Source: Wurfbainia villosa (taxonomy: Eukaryota > Streptophyta > Magnoliopsida > Zingiberales > Zingiberaceae). From it: a stretch of DNA of 64,000 nt. The translations under genes were made by a program, and so were the position numbers. The stretch spans positions 47,791,359 to 47,855,358 of the forward strand of contig CM046004.1 of the NCBI GenBank assembly GCA_025175895.1, given 5' to 3'. Below the pieces are notes generated by a model. It worked only from the letters and a program-made list of their open reading frames with translations. It had not been told where the DNA came from and did not search any database. Position 1 is the first letter of the stretch, and each line of letters starts with the position of its first letter. Below are positions 22,020 through 34,379 of this stretch, one piece after another.

Positions 22020-23174
22020 TGTTAGGGCAATCTCTTGCCGTAATATGGTTTTGATGGTGTGGCAAAGGGTTTAAGTTAGTTTGATATGTTGATGTGATAT
22101 GTGCGTTGAAGTCGTGCAGGACTTAGTAATTCGCACATGGAGCCGTGGCGAGTTTCACATCTCATGACTCGTGCCTTGAGTCGGTGAAGGATAGCTTTGC
22201 GGAAGCCGTGCGCTTGGAGCATCCGAGGGACCGCCGGACGAGAAGCTTGGAGTGAAGCCGGAGGAAGTAGACTTCGAGGCAAGAGACGCGAAGGAGCATT
22301 GCAGAGCCGTCGCTGATCTTTGCCGAGGGACGTGGCGAGAACGAAGAGAACTTCAAGGCGAGGACTCAGAAATGAGAGTGGCGATTGTAACCGGGAAGGG
22401 TAGCTCTTAGGTGAAACTTGGCCATTTGGCCAAGTGTCGGATGGGTTTCGACACACGATCGCCATGTCATGGCTGTCGCTCGAAGCCAGTGAGTTCGAGT
22501 ATACGATCGATTGGATTGTGCGCGGATCGTGCCATCGATGGCGATCGCCAAGACCATCGATCATTGCTGGAAAATGATCGATCAATAGGGTTTGACCCGC
22601 AGCGTTCGTAGCCGGGAGGCGGTCGACTACGGAGGCATCGATCGTGATGATCTCATCATGCCAAAGAGTTGGACTGACGGTCGGGATCGACATGTTCGGA
22701 GGCCGTTGTAGTAACGGCGATTCGCTAAGGGGCGCGATAGTGGCGCGGAAGAAAACAACTCTCTCTATAAAAAGAGAGGGTGTAAGCCTTTGAGAGGCTA
22801 ATGCTCATACTCCAAACGATCTTCCTAGTGCCCCACAAGCTCTAAACTCTTCTTACTTGTCTTTACTTCAATCCTATTGTAAGAAGAGTGATCTTGGTTG
22901 TAAAGGTTACCTCCACCTAGCTTGGTGCAAAGGAGAGACCATTTAGTGGATTGGTTTAACGGAGTGAATCACCGAGGACGAATCAGGGACCGTGGATTAG
23001 CGGCGTAGCCGTGAACCACGTTATACCATCGTGTTAGCGTTTGTTTTATTGTTTGTCTTTTGCTTTGTATTTGTATATTCCGCTTGCGCTAATCTTTTGT
23101 AGACGAGCAATTTACGACGTCCAACGTACGAGGGCTATTCACCCCCCTCTAGCCGGCCATATCGATCCCCTACA
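22020..23174 (+). repeat. 3' LTR of the gag-only element
   Basis: 1,155 bp, starting TGTTAGGGCA and ending CCCCTACA. The first 280 bases match the 5' LTR without a difference I can see, and the last 410 differ at only a few positions. The stretch 22300-22745 differs by many substitutions and small gaps. The 205-codon - strand frame at 22076-22693 is inside the LTR and is not taken as a gene. Confidence 0.92.
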
Positions 23175-23429
23175 AAACTGAACCTTATTGGACATGGTTA
23201 GGTCAATGATGCAACATGCAAGTCTTCCAAAAACCTTTTAGAGTTACGCAATCAAGACCGTTGTTTACTTGTTAAATAGAGTCTCGACTAAGGCAATCTC
23301 TACTACTCCATATGAGATGTAGAATAGTAGAAAACTTGTTTTATCTTATTTGAAGATATGAGATTATCCTGCTTATGTGAAGAGGACAATATCAGATAAG
23401 CTGGAGGCTAAGTCTGATAAGTGTCTATT
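23175..23429 (+). pseudogene. Copia element C, integrase C-terminal part (piece 4)
   Basis: After the AAACT duplication the integrase frame continues from 17680: MVRSMMQHASLPKTF then a stop, IKTVVYLLNRVSTKA, and KSDKCLFVGF up to 23429. The frame is then lost where a - strand LTR begins. RT and RNase H of C are not found. Confidence 0.8.
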
Positions 23430-25162
23430 TGTTGGATTTTTCGAGCCGTAAAAACCGCTTTTTGCATTGTGGAAACCTCGGAAGCCCGACCACGGATCCG
23501 TACGAGGATATAAAAAATAAAAACTACATGTATGTGTTATGAAAACCTAGATCTACCATAGATCTATATGATGAAAGTGTTACCCTCGTAGTGACGCCCT
23601 TCGCTTATTCCGCTCGTCCAAATACTTTGTCGGAACTTAAGAGTGTCAAGTGTACACTCCTCTACAAGTATCCACATGGACAAATGGTGGAGAAAAACAA
23701 CCTAGGGTGTCCTAGCACTTTTTGGAAGTTTCGGCCAAAAGAGGATGAGGGAGAGAGCTTGAGGAAGAGCAAGGAAGAAGAAGATGGAGTTACACACAAA
23801 ATAACTTCTCATCTAATGAAAAGTCGCCGACCACTTCAAGTTGGGGGGTTACATGCATGCATGTAACTCCAAGAGCCAATGACTCTTGGTCTCCGTCATG
23901 AGGTGGCACCACATGATAAGTCCATGATGATGTGGAACACCATCATTGGCCGGCCCCCATGCCATGCCACCATGACATGGCAATTGGTCAAGTCAAAATT
24001 GACCATTCATCTTCCCCCTCAAGTCAAGTCAAACTTGACCTCTTATCTCCCATGGTTGACCAAATCTAACCACTTGATTCAAGTCAATTTGATTTAATGA
24101 ATCTCTATTCATTAATTTAAATTGACTCAATGAATCAAATCTAAATTAGACTCATTCAACACTTGAATCAAATTGAGTCTAACTCAATTAGTCTAATTTG
24201 GATTACTCTTAATCCAATTTGGTTCATCCCTTGAACCTAATCCTCATGGTTCATCATATGAACCTAATCTCCATCTAATTGCCCTTTGAGTGTGACCCTA
24301 TAGGTTCTTGTAACGTTGGCAATGCTCCTAAACCGATTTAGGAACATAAGCAATGAGCGGTATCTAGCAACACATCATTGCTACCCAAGTTATAAGAATG
24401 TTGAGCTCCAACATCACCTTTGTGACTACTAATTGTGACTCTCACAATATGTGACAATGTCCCTCTATCCTTGACATCTAGATTGACCAATTGAGGCATA
24501 GACCGTGTCATCCTCGGAACAATCTATATCTTGAACTCCAAGTAGAATCACTCTAATCAAATGAGCTCAATATCTCATATTGACTCATTTGGGCATGGCC
24601 ATGCACTTCGTAGTCTCACTCTATCAAGAATAACAATGTCACTCCCGTCATATAGGAGGAATAGATCCCATCTACATCACTCACATCCCTCCGCATAATT
24701 TGTTACATACCCAGTAATCGCCTTTATAGTCCACCCATTTACGGGTGACGTTTAACGAAGTCAAAGTATGCAACTCCTTATGTAGGGAACCATGGTGACT
24801 TCAGGTCCAAGGACTAATAGTCATACTAATAGTCACATGAGAAAGTATATGACACTCATATAATGATCCATGATACTTTCTCATGGTGGGTCATTCAGTA
24901 TACATTCTCTAATGCATACCCATGTGTCAACTTGATATCTCATATCCATGACTTGTGAGATTAAGTCATCGAGTTGACCTACATGCTAGTCTCAACGCAT
25001 TAACATTGTCCCTGAATATTAATACTGGACTAAGAATGATTAAGAATAGTATTCTCTATATCATCTCATTATCGATTCAACCAATCGATTGATATAGATA
25101 AGAACCTTCTACTCAAGGACATTATTATACTTAGTTTATTTCACACCAATACAAGTAAATAT
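23430..25162 (-). repeat. D-family LTR, - strand, missing its first ~80 bp
   Basis: Closely matches the LTR of element D at 49432-51259 along its length. On the + strand it begins TGTTGGATTTTTCGAGCCG, the LTR's 3' end, and stops at 25162, where the D LTR would run about 80 bp further. The next base begins an LTR of the gag-only family. Open frames at 23591-24097 are internal to the LTR. Confidence 0.85.
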
Positions 25163-26360
25163 TGTTGGAGGATCGGATGGCCGGCTAGAGGGGGGTGAAT
25201 AGCCCTCGTTCGTTGGTTATCGGAATTTGCTCGTCTACAATTAGATTAGCGCAAGCGGAAACAACAATACAAGCAAATTAAACAAATAAAAACAAAGCAA
25301 AGGAAATAGACAATGCTAACACAAGATGTAACGTGGTTCACGGCTAAGCCGCTAATCCACGGTCCCCGATTCGTCCTCGGTGAATCACTCCGCTCAACCA
25401 ATCCACTAAATGGTCTCTCCTTTGCACCAAGCTAGGTGGAGGTAACCTTTACAATCAAGATCACTCTTCTTACAAATAGAATGGAGTAAAAGCGAGTAAG
25501 AAGAGTTTAGAGCTTGTGGGGCACTAGGAAGATTGTTTGGAACTTAAGCATTAGCCTCTCAAAGGCTCACACCCTCTCTTTTTATAGAGGGACTTCTTCC
25601 GTTGGCCGCCATCGATCATCCGCCCATGGCGATCATTGCCACTACAACGCGCCTCCAACACGTCGGATGCCGACTGTTGTTCATCCAACGGAACTCTTAG
25701 CGATCGCTGACCACCTCACGACCGATCATTCGACCCCGTAATCGGCCTTGATCGGCTCGAGTGGTCTGGCAAAACCCTATTGACCGATCATTGCGCTTTT
25801 GATCGATCGGCAATCTTAGCGATCGGCGCCAGCGTGCGCCGATCGCTGCCACAAATCGATCGTATACGGATTCGAGCTACACTCGACTCGGAAGCGATCA
25901 TTGCCATTCCATCTGATCGGTGTCGGGAAAACCCATCCGACACTTGGCCAAATGGCCAAGTTTCACCTAAGAGCTACCCCTCCCCGGGTTACAATCGCTC
26001 ACTCTCATTTCTCGGAGTCCTTCGCCTTCGAAGTTCTCTTCGTTCTCGGCCACGTCCCTCGGCAGCATCAGGCGCACGGCTCTGCAATGCTCCTTCGCGT
26101 CTCTTGCCTCGAAGTCTACTTCCTCCGGCTTCACTCCAAGCTTCTCGTCCGGCGGTCCCTCGGATGCTCCAGCGCCGCGGCTTCAGAAGCTATCCTTCAC
26201 CGACTCAAGGCACGAGTCATGAGATGTGAAACTCCATGGCTCCATGTGCGAATTACTAAGTCTGCCGCGACTTCAGCACATATCAAATAAACATAACACA
26301 CTAACTTAAACCCTTTGCCACACCATCAAAACCATATCACGGCAAGAGATTGCCCTAACA
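25163..26360 (-). repeat. 3' LTR of a second gag-only element, - strand
   Basis: 1,198 bp. Reverse complement starts TGTTAGGGCAATCTCTTGCC and ends with the Sirevirus edge box and GATCCTCCAACA. It is homologous to the LTRs at 17681 and 22020, again with good conservation outside a variable central part (about 25600-25960). The 149- and 129-codon frames at 25780-26290 overlap each other in the LTR and are not genes. Confidence 0.88.
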
Positions 26361-26553
26361 ATCTCCCCCTTTTTGATGTGTGGCAATCCGTTTAAGTTAG
26401 GTAAAAACATTTGATATAAATTCTAAGGGTAAGAAAGCATGTAAGGATAAACATGATATAACAACATGCAATTCCCCCTTAATCCATGAAATTCTCTCTG
26501 CAAATTTTCTCCCCCTATCCTATATTTCTCCCCTACAATATATTTCTCCCTAA
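26361..26553 (-). repeat. Internal 3' end of the second gag-only element, truncated
   Basis: Reverse complement matches 21840-22019, with polypurine tracts at 26361-26375, about 26472, 26508 and 26529. The match stops at about 26553 in unrelated sequence, so gag and the 5' LTR are absent from the window. Confidence 0.8.
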
Positions 26554-27295
26554 TGAGAAGGACTAAGGATTTGTTCTTGGTATACGGAGGAGTGATGTGA
26601 GAAAAACGTATAAGGTTTTAGGAGTAGTTTTTGCTCACATCTTGTTACATTTCATGTTAGTTTCATGCATATGTTACTCTATTTTGTACACATTTCCTAT
26701 TTTCTGGTTCGGAGGTCTGCTCGTTGGACTTTTGTGTGCAGGTTAGCATTTCGGGTTAAAAAGACGTGCTTTTTCTAGTTCAGAGATCTAATTTTATTAA
26801 TTTATGTGTAGGATGACATTTTTGGAGCAAAAATGGAGCAATTTGTGGAGCACGGACCTTAGAGAACATGCACTGGCCATGTCCCAAGACATGGGCATGT
26901 TTCCGAAGCAAAAAAGATCAAAACGGAGGCTCCAAAAATCAACACAGTCAGCCGTGTGAAATCCACACAGCCGTGTTAAAATTCTAGCTCAATATTCAGC
27001 CTAGATTTTAGCTGTTTCCAGCCTTGCACAGGACCCGACCATGTGAAATTCACATGACCGTGTGGCGGCGCCGCAAATTCAATGAAATAAGGTTTTTCCA
27101 AGCATTTATGTAAAGCCGGAGCCGCCTCTATAAATAGGAAACTTGTTTAAGAGGCTAGGATCACGAGGGGAGCTACCCTAAGGCTCCCAAACCCTAGAGG
27201 AGGCTGGACGGCCAGGACGGCAAGATGGTCCCCTAAAATGCACCGAAGATTTGCAATAGGGAGGAAGGAAGCGGCTAGGAGATCCACCCTGACGC
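26554..27295 (+). repeat. Unassigned LTR-like fragment
   Basis: About 740 bp with no coding frame. It contains repeated CACAGCCGTGTTAAA- and CACATGACCGTGTGGC-type words, common in LTRs of plant Ty3/gypsy Athila and Tat relatives, and a TATA box in CTCTATAAATAGG (about 27126-27138). No PBS, polypurine tract or target duplication was found. The family is a tentative guess. Confidence 0.4.
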
Positions 27296-27664
27296 TCCGA
27301 CATTGTGGCGAGTGTGTGTTCGAACATGTTTCGTAAACATGTGCACAGCGGAAGAATTAAAAAGTAATAAATCTAATTTATTACAACACACACATCACAC
27401 ACATACATAGTACAACATGTATAGACATAATCATAGTTTCAAATTTTGCAATTAAAAGAAATTACTCTAGTTATACCTGATGTATAACGTGCAACGGGAA
27501 TGACATCAACTAGAGCGACTCTTGCTAGAATCGCCTCTATCCGTATCCATGCTGAATATCGTCAGGATGGCTTCACAAAGCCACGAGCCTTGTCTTCGTA
27601 GGAGTCACTAGCCTCGTGTCGAAGTCGATGTGGTCGAAAGAAGATCACAATACGAATCAAACCG
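27296..27664 (-). repeat. E-family LTR fragment
   Basis: Matches 60640-60995, including GTGTGTGTTCGAACATGTTT, the CGCCTCTATCCGTATCCA stretch and CACAAAGCCACGAG. Similarity ends near 27664, where pararetroviral sequence starts. Confidence 0.8.
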
Positions 27665-28736
27665 TTTCAGTTACGTATTGCTCGAGGTGACCACCCGGTT
27701 GTAGAAACGGGATCAGGCGAAGTACAATCGATAGTCACTACACCGGGGAGGTTAAGGTAATAGTATATAACCTAACTGACTCTCCGATATATGTCTACTA
27801 GGGCCAGTTGATCGCTTAGATGGTGACCCATTAAAGCTACAACCGTCCCTTGATTTCGATACCGGATCCTGAAAGAGCAGAATACCCAGAGGATCCAGAC
27901 CCGAATTTGCATGACCCCAACTGCGCCGGGTGCTCCATGTGTTGTGATGGATGCAGCTACGACGAAGATGACCACAGTGCGTGCAATTGCAATCACTATG
28001 GTGAATCAACATCAACCACTGGGATCACCGAAGTTCTGGCAATATTTGCCCAGTTGTTGCCTAGAGAAAAGGATCAAGAGCTGCAGCAAGGACCAACACC
28101 TCCTTCAGAACGACTAGACTACACCACTCTACAGAACTTAATGAAACGATACTTGGCCATCCACACCTTTGTGGAGGCAGAAGGTTCATCAACCCCTTCA
28201 AGGAATCGAGAAAACTGCCATGCAGGAGCTACAAGCCCAAGGGCTACTGTACTCCGGTCCATGGTTAGTAACCTCGAAACCTCGGAGCAGGGAGATGACT
28301 ACCTAGAGCACATACAATACTTGGCTGCATTGGCAAACCCCACGACATATAAACAACTGTGGGATGAATATCCAGATGAAGAAGATTGGTGCAACCCCTT
28401 TGCAGAGACCAGTCAAGAGACTATAGCAGTGGGGATAGAAATGGAATATCCCTCCATTCGATGCCTGATTAGTGCCTAGCAAAATGAGCAACAAATATAC
28501 TCGACAAGCACGGTGGCATCTCCATACATACCACCAGTACATGAAGCCACAATGGGACCCCCAGGGTACCCACCAGCGAGAGCAAGAACAGATCCAGGAC
28601 CCTCAGCACCCCTCCAAGGCCAAAGACCCTTCAATGCCTGCTTCAGAAGGGATGAGAATAATGAGTTATGGACATTGCCATTTGCACAGTAGAAAGTTGG
28701 GGCACTTTTCGTAATCCCAACACAACTTGGCCCGTC
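27665..28736 (+). pseudogene. Endogenous pararetrovirus fragment: region before the coat domain
   Basis: A fragment of a badnavirus/tungrovirus-like polyprotein gene fixed in the plant genome. The clearest open part is 27850-28479, with a cysteine cluster (seven Cys in 23 residues, about residues 25-47) followed by an acidic, proline-rich stretch. After TAG at 28477 the same frame continues (SPYIPPVHEATMGPPG) with another stop near 28690. Two other copies of this region lie at 45902-46650 (-) and 48105-49128 (+). Cut at 28736 by element F. It is not an expressible viral gene here. Viral assignment rests on the RT, RNase H and coat pieces elsewhere in the cluster. Confidence 0.75.
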
Positions 28737-29829
28737 TGTTGGATCGAAGCGGATCGCTAGAGGGGGGGTGAATAGCGATAAACCTTTTTTTTAATTCGTT
28801 AGTTAAAACTCAAGTAGACAGTTAATTCCAGCGGAAAGATAAACTATAAATAAATGAGACAAATGTTTTTTTACTTGGTTCGTAGCCTTCGACTACTACT
28901 CCAAGACCCTAGTGATCCTTGATCACACACGGAGGGCAATTCACTAAAAACACTTCTCCTCGTTGGTGGTAGGAGTTTGACGATTATAAAAAAAACTTCG
29001 AAAGAAAAGATAGAGAGACAAACCCTCTCTTCTATTAATGTAAAGTGCAATGATAGAAAACCTCGATTAATAAAAGGAATTTCAATATTTAAAGAGACGA
29101 CAAAATAAGAATATCAACAACTAAAAGAGTAGAAAGTAAACTAGGGTTGTTGACAGCACTTCGTCGTAGAGTCGTCGGAAAATCGCAGAGTTGTGGAGGT
29201 TTGTGAGCACTTAGAGATGATGAAAAACCCTAGGAGAAGCCCTCCTTTTATAGACTTTAAGCCCCTCATCGAATGGGTCTTTAACCAATAGGAATTGGGC
29301 ACAAAACTCCTTGAAAAATGGTGATAAAGCTTGACTCCTCGAGGCTGATTTTTGACCATCGGTTGAACTGGCCGATTGAACTGGCCCGGTTGAACTAGCA
29401 GTTGAACTGATGGCCAGGATTTTTGACTACAATAAAGAGTTAGCTCAAAATATAAGTGAATTCGACGGCCACTTACCGTCCGATCTCAACATAGACCTTC
29501 CATGGGAAGTCTTGGGTCGGATTGTCGCCTAAGGACGTCCCCGTACAAAGGACACGACCTCACTTCACTTTACTCACTCGAGCTTACCTCAATACTTACT
29601 ATTTCGCTTTTTCTTCTGGCCTTCCACTTAATTCCTTCGGCTCCCTCTGAAGTCACTCGAGTGTCGCTCGACCACCGCGACTTCCTCCAGGTGTCGCTAG
29701 CCTTCAGCTCCAGCTATAGCAATTTTCTGCACACTCGATTCAACTCGTGAGATAATGACATGAGCTTAACTTTGTATCGTTTGCTATAATCAAAACTCAG
29801 GTTCGTCTTAGGTGCCTACTGTACTAACA
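28737..29829 (-). repeat. 3' LTR of element F
   Basis: 1,093 bp. On + it begins TGTTGGATCGAAGCGGATCG with the edge box and ends GTACTAACA. It carries GTTGAACTGGCC-type repeats at about 29360-29410. The 82-codon frame at 29502 has a counterpart in the other LTR and is LTR sequence. Confidence 0.92.
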
Positions 29830-30736
29830 ATCTTCCCCTTTTTGATTTATGGCAAACCCACATACAAAGTTAAGAAAAATAAATTAAGTGCATTAAGCAA
29901 AATGAGCAAGAGATATGCATGAATGAGCAGGAGTATAAAAAAGCATGAATGAGCAGGAGTATATAAAAACTTTTTTTTCAAGTGCTCCCCCTTGACCGAG
30001 GGTGAGTACTTGAGAAAGAGTTTTAACTCTCCCCCTTAATGTTTGCTACTAAACAAAAGAATTAAGTAACCACAATTACTTAATATTAGACATAGTGTTT
30101 AAAATAAGTTTTAAGTTAAGAAATCAAAAAACTGATTTCTTAACCTTGGCCTTTACTTCCGTTTTGTTAACAAGTTAACTTAAAGTTAAGTAAACCTTTC
30201 CGTTTTGTTAACACGAACAAGTTAACTAAGCCTTGGCCATAAAAACAATTATCCCTTATCCCTTAACTTTGGCCTTTTTCTCCCCCTTTTGCCATATATC
30301 GAAATGAGTGAGGGTGTGTGTGGAATAAAAAATAAGTATTAATTTGAAAATGTTCCACATTATTTTGAAAATAATATACTGAAAATAAGTTCATCTATAA
30401 AATGTTCGACTAATATTTGGCTTGATTGATATGAAAGATCAACCAGTCCTGGTCAGAGTCGGTTAGTATGTATGATTATACTACGTGGTTCATAGCGATG
30501 CACTAGCTCTACATCTGGAACCAGGAGTAAGGTCCTAACATCTCACGCCCATCTACGTGGCTAAGTACACAAACACATTAGTCCTATGTGTTGTGAGATG
30601 TACTGGCTCCTTAAATCTATAGGTGCATGATATCTAAGGTATGTCCTATGCTAGTTCCATAAAAATGAAAATTAAGAAATAGTAGTAAGAAAATATAATT
30701 TGCAAGTTCCTATTCTACTACGCACATGCCCAATTT
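29830..30736 (-). other. 3' non-coding region and polypurine tracts of element F
   Basis: About 0.9 kb between RNase H and the 3' LTR. In - orientation, polypurine tracts are at 30290-30273, 30039-30027, 29993-29984 and 29843-29830 (the last adjoining the LTR). I find no envelope-like frame. Confidence 0.75.
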
Positions 30737-33700
30737 TCATCTTAATAGACTAAATTCGGCTTCGGATAGGGGTTTAGTAAATATGTCTGCTAAGTTAGAC
30801 TTCGATTCGACGTATTCGAGTTGTATGGCTCCGTTGGCCACATGTTCTCGAATGAAATGATGTTTTACCTCTATATGTTTGGTCCTAGAGTGACATATTG
30901 GATTCTTAGTAAGATTAATTGAACTAATGTTATCTACGTGGAGTTTCGTGTTTGTAAAGTCTAACTTAATGTCACGGAGAGTGTGCTTCATCCAAAGAAG
31001 TTGAGTGACACACTCACCCATCGCGATGTATTCAGCTTCGGTGGTAGATAAGGCAACACAGTGTTGCTTCCTACTGCACCAACTCACTAGACTTGAGCCG
31101 AGAAGTTGACAACAACCACTCGTACTCTTTCTATCGAGCTTACTACCGGCATAGTCCGAATCGGAGTAGCCGGTTAGTTCGAACTCGGTAGATCTAGGGT
31201 ACCAAATACCGACATTAAGTGTACCCTTTAGATATCTAAGGATACGCTTGACTAGAGTTAGGTGAGACTCCTTGGCACAGGTTTGGAACCTTGCGCACAT
31301 ACTTACTGCAAATAGGATATCAGGTCGGCTTGCAGTTAAGTAAAGGAGACTCCCTATTATGCTCCTATATTATTTTAAATCAATTGATTTTCTGATTAAA
31401 TCTTCTTCTATATTAACATTAGCTGTCATTGGGGTATTAATGATTTTAGCGTCTTGCATTCCAAAGTATTTAATTAATTCCCTAGTATATTTGCGTTGAT
31501 GTAGGTATATTCCATCCTTAGTTTGTTTAATTTGTAGACCTAAGAAGAAACTTAACTCGCCTACTAAATTCATTTCAAATTCACTTTCCATAAGTGAAAT
31601 GAACTCATTTAGTAGGATTGAGTTGGTGGTTCCGAAAATAATATCATCTACGTAGATTTGGGCTATGAATATGTCTTTACCTAAGGTTTTTACGAAAAGG
31701 GTTGGGTCAACTACACCTTGGTTAAAGCCTTTGGACTTAAGATAAATCGAAAGTCTCTCGTACCAAGCTCGAGGAGCTTGTTTAAGTCCATAAAGAGCTT
31801 TCTTTAACCTAAGGACATGATCGGGTTTGTCTAAACTTTCGAAACCGGGGAGTTGACTAACATAAACTTCTTCTTTAATGTATCCATTTAAGAATGCAGA
31901 TTTCACATCCATTTGAAACAACTTAAATCCTTGATGTGCTGCATATGCTAATAGCATTCGAATGGACTCTAATCTAGCTACTGGGGCATAGGTTTCGTCG
32001 TAATCTAAACCTTTGACTTGACTAAACCCTTTAGCAACTAGTCTAGCTTTATTTCTAACTACTTCACCTTTATCATCAATTTTATTTCTAAACACCCACC
32101 TTGTTCCAATGATTGTTTTATCTTTAGGTGGTGGTACTAATTCCCATACTTCGTTCCTAGTGAATTGAGCCAACTCTTCTTGCATTGCAATAATCCAATC
32201 GGGATCAAGAAGAGCTTGGTCAATAGTTTTGGGTTCAATTTTAGAAATCAAAGATATTTGACTATGGTTTCTGTATGAGGCTCTAATTCAAACTCCTAGA
32301 CTTGGATCACCTATCACTTGGTCGATAGGATGATTCGTTTGAGTCCTAGTTGGATTTGGGTTTGAGTCTACAACTTGATCCATAGGATGACTCGTTTGAG
32401 TTCTAGTTTGGTTGGAGTCATCTATCACTTGGTCGATAGAGTGACTTGGTTGACTTAGGTTAGGATTAACACTAGACCTGATCTCCGGATCAGAGTTAGA
32501 TCTAGTATGAGTCGGCTCGCTAATTGGGGTTGCCGGGGGTTTTGTAGGTTCGTGTCCTTCATCAAATACTACATTGATAGTCTCCTCAACTCTAAGGGTG
32601 CCATGGTTATATACTTTATAAGCTCTGCTTGTAGTCGAATATCCTAGAAAGATTCCGGTTGTGGTTTTAGATGTAAATTTTCCTAGGTAATCCTTAGTGT
32701 TTAGGATATGTACCTTACACCCAAATACCCTAAAGTACTTGATGTTAGGTATTTTATCGTGATAAATCTTGTATGAGGTCTTAAGGTGCCTCTTTACCAT
32801 AAGGATCCTATTTTGGACATAGCATGCCGTACTCACGGCTTCCGCCCAAAACCTATCGGGTAGGTTATACTCATTTAACATTGTCCTAGCGGCTTCTTGT
32901 AAGGTTCTATTTTTGCGTTCTACTAGGCTATTTTGTTGTGGAATTCTAGGGAAAGAGAACTCATGGTGGTATCCATTTAGGTTATAGAATTCTGTAAACC
33001 TATGGTTTTCGAATTCACCACCATGATCAGTCCTAAGTCTTTTGATTTTAATGTTTTTTTGATTTTCTATTAACTTAAATAGGTTGATTAATTGATCTAG
33101 GATATCACTTTTGTGTTTGATGAACCTAACCCAAGTAAATATAGAGTAGTCATCAATAATGACTAAACAGAATTTACTTCCATTAAGTGACTTAGCTCCG
33201 TGTGAATCAAATAGATCCATGTGTGGAGCTCAAGCACACTTTTGGTTCGTTCTTGATTAGTTAGTTGATGTTGTGTCCTAGATTGTTTACCTTGTTGACA
33301 AGCATTACATATTTTATTATCCAAGTTATTGAGGTTAGGCAAACCTCTGACTAAGTCACTCTGACTCATCTTGTGGATGAGTCTTGGGTGTGAGTTACCG
33401 AGTCGTTGGTGCCACAACCATGATTTTTCTTGCCGTGTGATAAGACACTTAGTTGAGGAGTTAGTTAAGTTAATAGTGTAAATGTTGTTATTTCTAGTTC
33501 CCTTAAGAATTGTTTTAGAAGTTTCATTTGTATTAATTACGCATTCATTTTCTAGAAATATGACCTTATAGTTATTATCACACAATTGGCTTACACTAAG
33601 TAAATTATATTGAAAATTTTCTACTAATAAAACATTTTGAATAACAAAATTTGAGTTGAGCTCAATATCACCTGATCCGATGATTTTGAGCTTGCCTTTA

Positions 33701-33795
33701 TTTTCGAAGGCTACCGATCCTTGTAATTTGAATCGAAGCTTCGAAAACTTGAGTTGATCCCCGATCATGTGTCGGGAGCAACCACTGTCCAACAT
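30737..33795 (-). pseudogene. Pol of element F: protease, integrase, RT, RNase H (broken)
   Basis: Starting near 33795: protease LDSGCSRHMIGD (Asp-Ser-Gly), GAG-pre-integrase (WLWHQRLGNSHPRLI; finger Cys in NACQQG), then a frameshift near 33220 into the integrase core (VIIDDYSIFTWV, RTDHGGEFEN, PQQNSLVERKNRT). TGA at 32288-32290 separates integrase from RT. RT 32251-31370 has ARLVAKGFSQVKGLDYDET and YVDD at 31643-31654. A stop at 31370-31372 precedes RNase H (GYSDSDYAGSKLDRKSTSG; STTEAEYIA), which ends at 30737. Integrase, RT and RNase H share one frame. Active-site motifs look intact; the frame does not. Confidence 0.92.
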
Positions 33796-34379
33796 CCATT
33801 GATCCTACATGCAAGGTAGTTGGATCGGATACTGGATCTATTAAAGATTGGTTGAAAATTATTAACCTAAATCATCTCACCCATGTCTACATGATCAAAC
33901 ACGTTAACCCTATGTGTTCTTGTGAGATGACTTCCAATTTTACTTGATTTAAATTTAATGACTTAAACACTTGTCAACCTTGCGTTAGATTCAGATTTGA
34001 CCTTAGGCTTATCAAGTCACCTTTTCAAGATCATGGCTTCCAGGTCGTGGCGAGGCACAGAGGCCTTCTTTGATCGGAACAACGACCACTTCCTTAGACA
34101 AAGCCATTTTCAAGAAAATAGTAACTTGACTCACCTAAGACCACTTCCTGGTCTAACTAGTCTAGGATACGGCGAGGTAGCTTCAGCTAGTTCCACTCGG
34201 TCAAGTGAACCGAACTAGATATGCCTTATCTAGCTCGAATACACGAGACTCCATTTTCCTAGCGTACTATCATCTCGCCGCGTCCTGGTACTATGTTATC
34301 AAGTGTTGATGAGTTATAGTCCTATCTAACCATTCTAAAAAGAAAAATCCAACTAAATAAAAACCTAAGCATGCAATTT
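33796..34379 (-). other. Spacer between gag and pol of element F
   Basis: About 0.58 kb with stops in the gag frame and no recognised domain. Any original gag-pol continuity is no longer visible. Confidence 0.6.

Larger units (their letters stand above)
17681..23174 (+). mobile_element. Gag-only LTR retrotransposon (TR-GAG type)
   Basis: 5,494 bp with AAACT duplicated at 17676-17680 and 23175-23179. Structure: 5' LTR 17681-18873, PBS 18876-18888, gag 18936-20669, non-coding 20670-21806, polypurine tracts 21807-22019, 3' LTR 22020-23174. There is no protease, integrase, RT or RNase H. Non-autonomous terminal-repeat elements with only a gag (TR-GAG) are a known plant class. The gag, edge box and multiple polypurine tracts point to a Sirevirus parent. 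It lies within the integrase of element C. Confidence 0.92.

Noticed and set aside
22076..22693. 205-codon - strand open frame
   Set aside because: Lies wholly inside the 3' LTR of the gag-only element; the equivalent region of the 5' LTR is open in different pieces, and no domain is recognisable.
29830..30736. Envelope-like frame of the kind seen in some Sireviruses
   Set aside because: No open frame of useful length on the - strand between RNase H and the 3' LTR.
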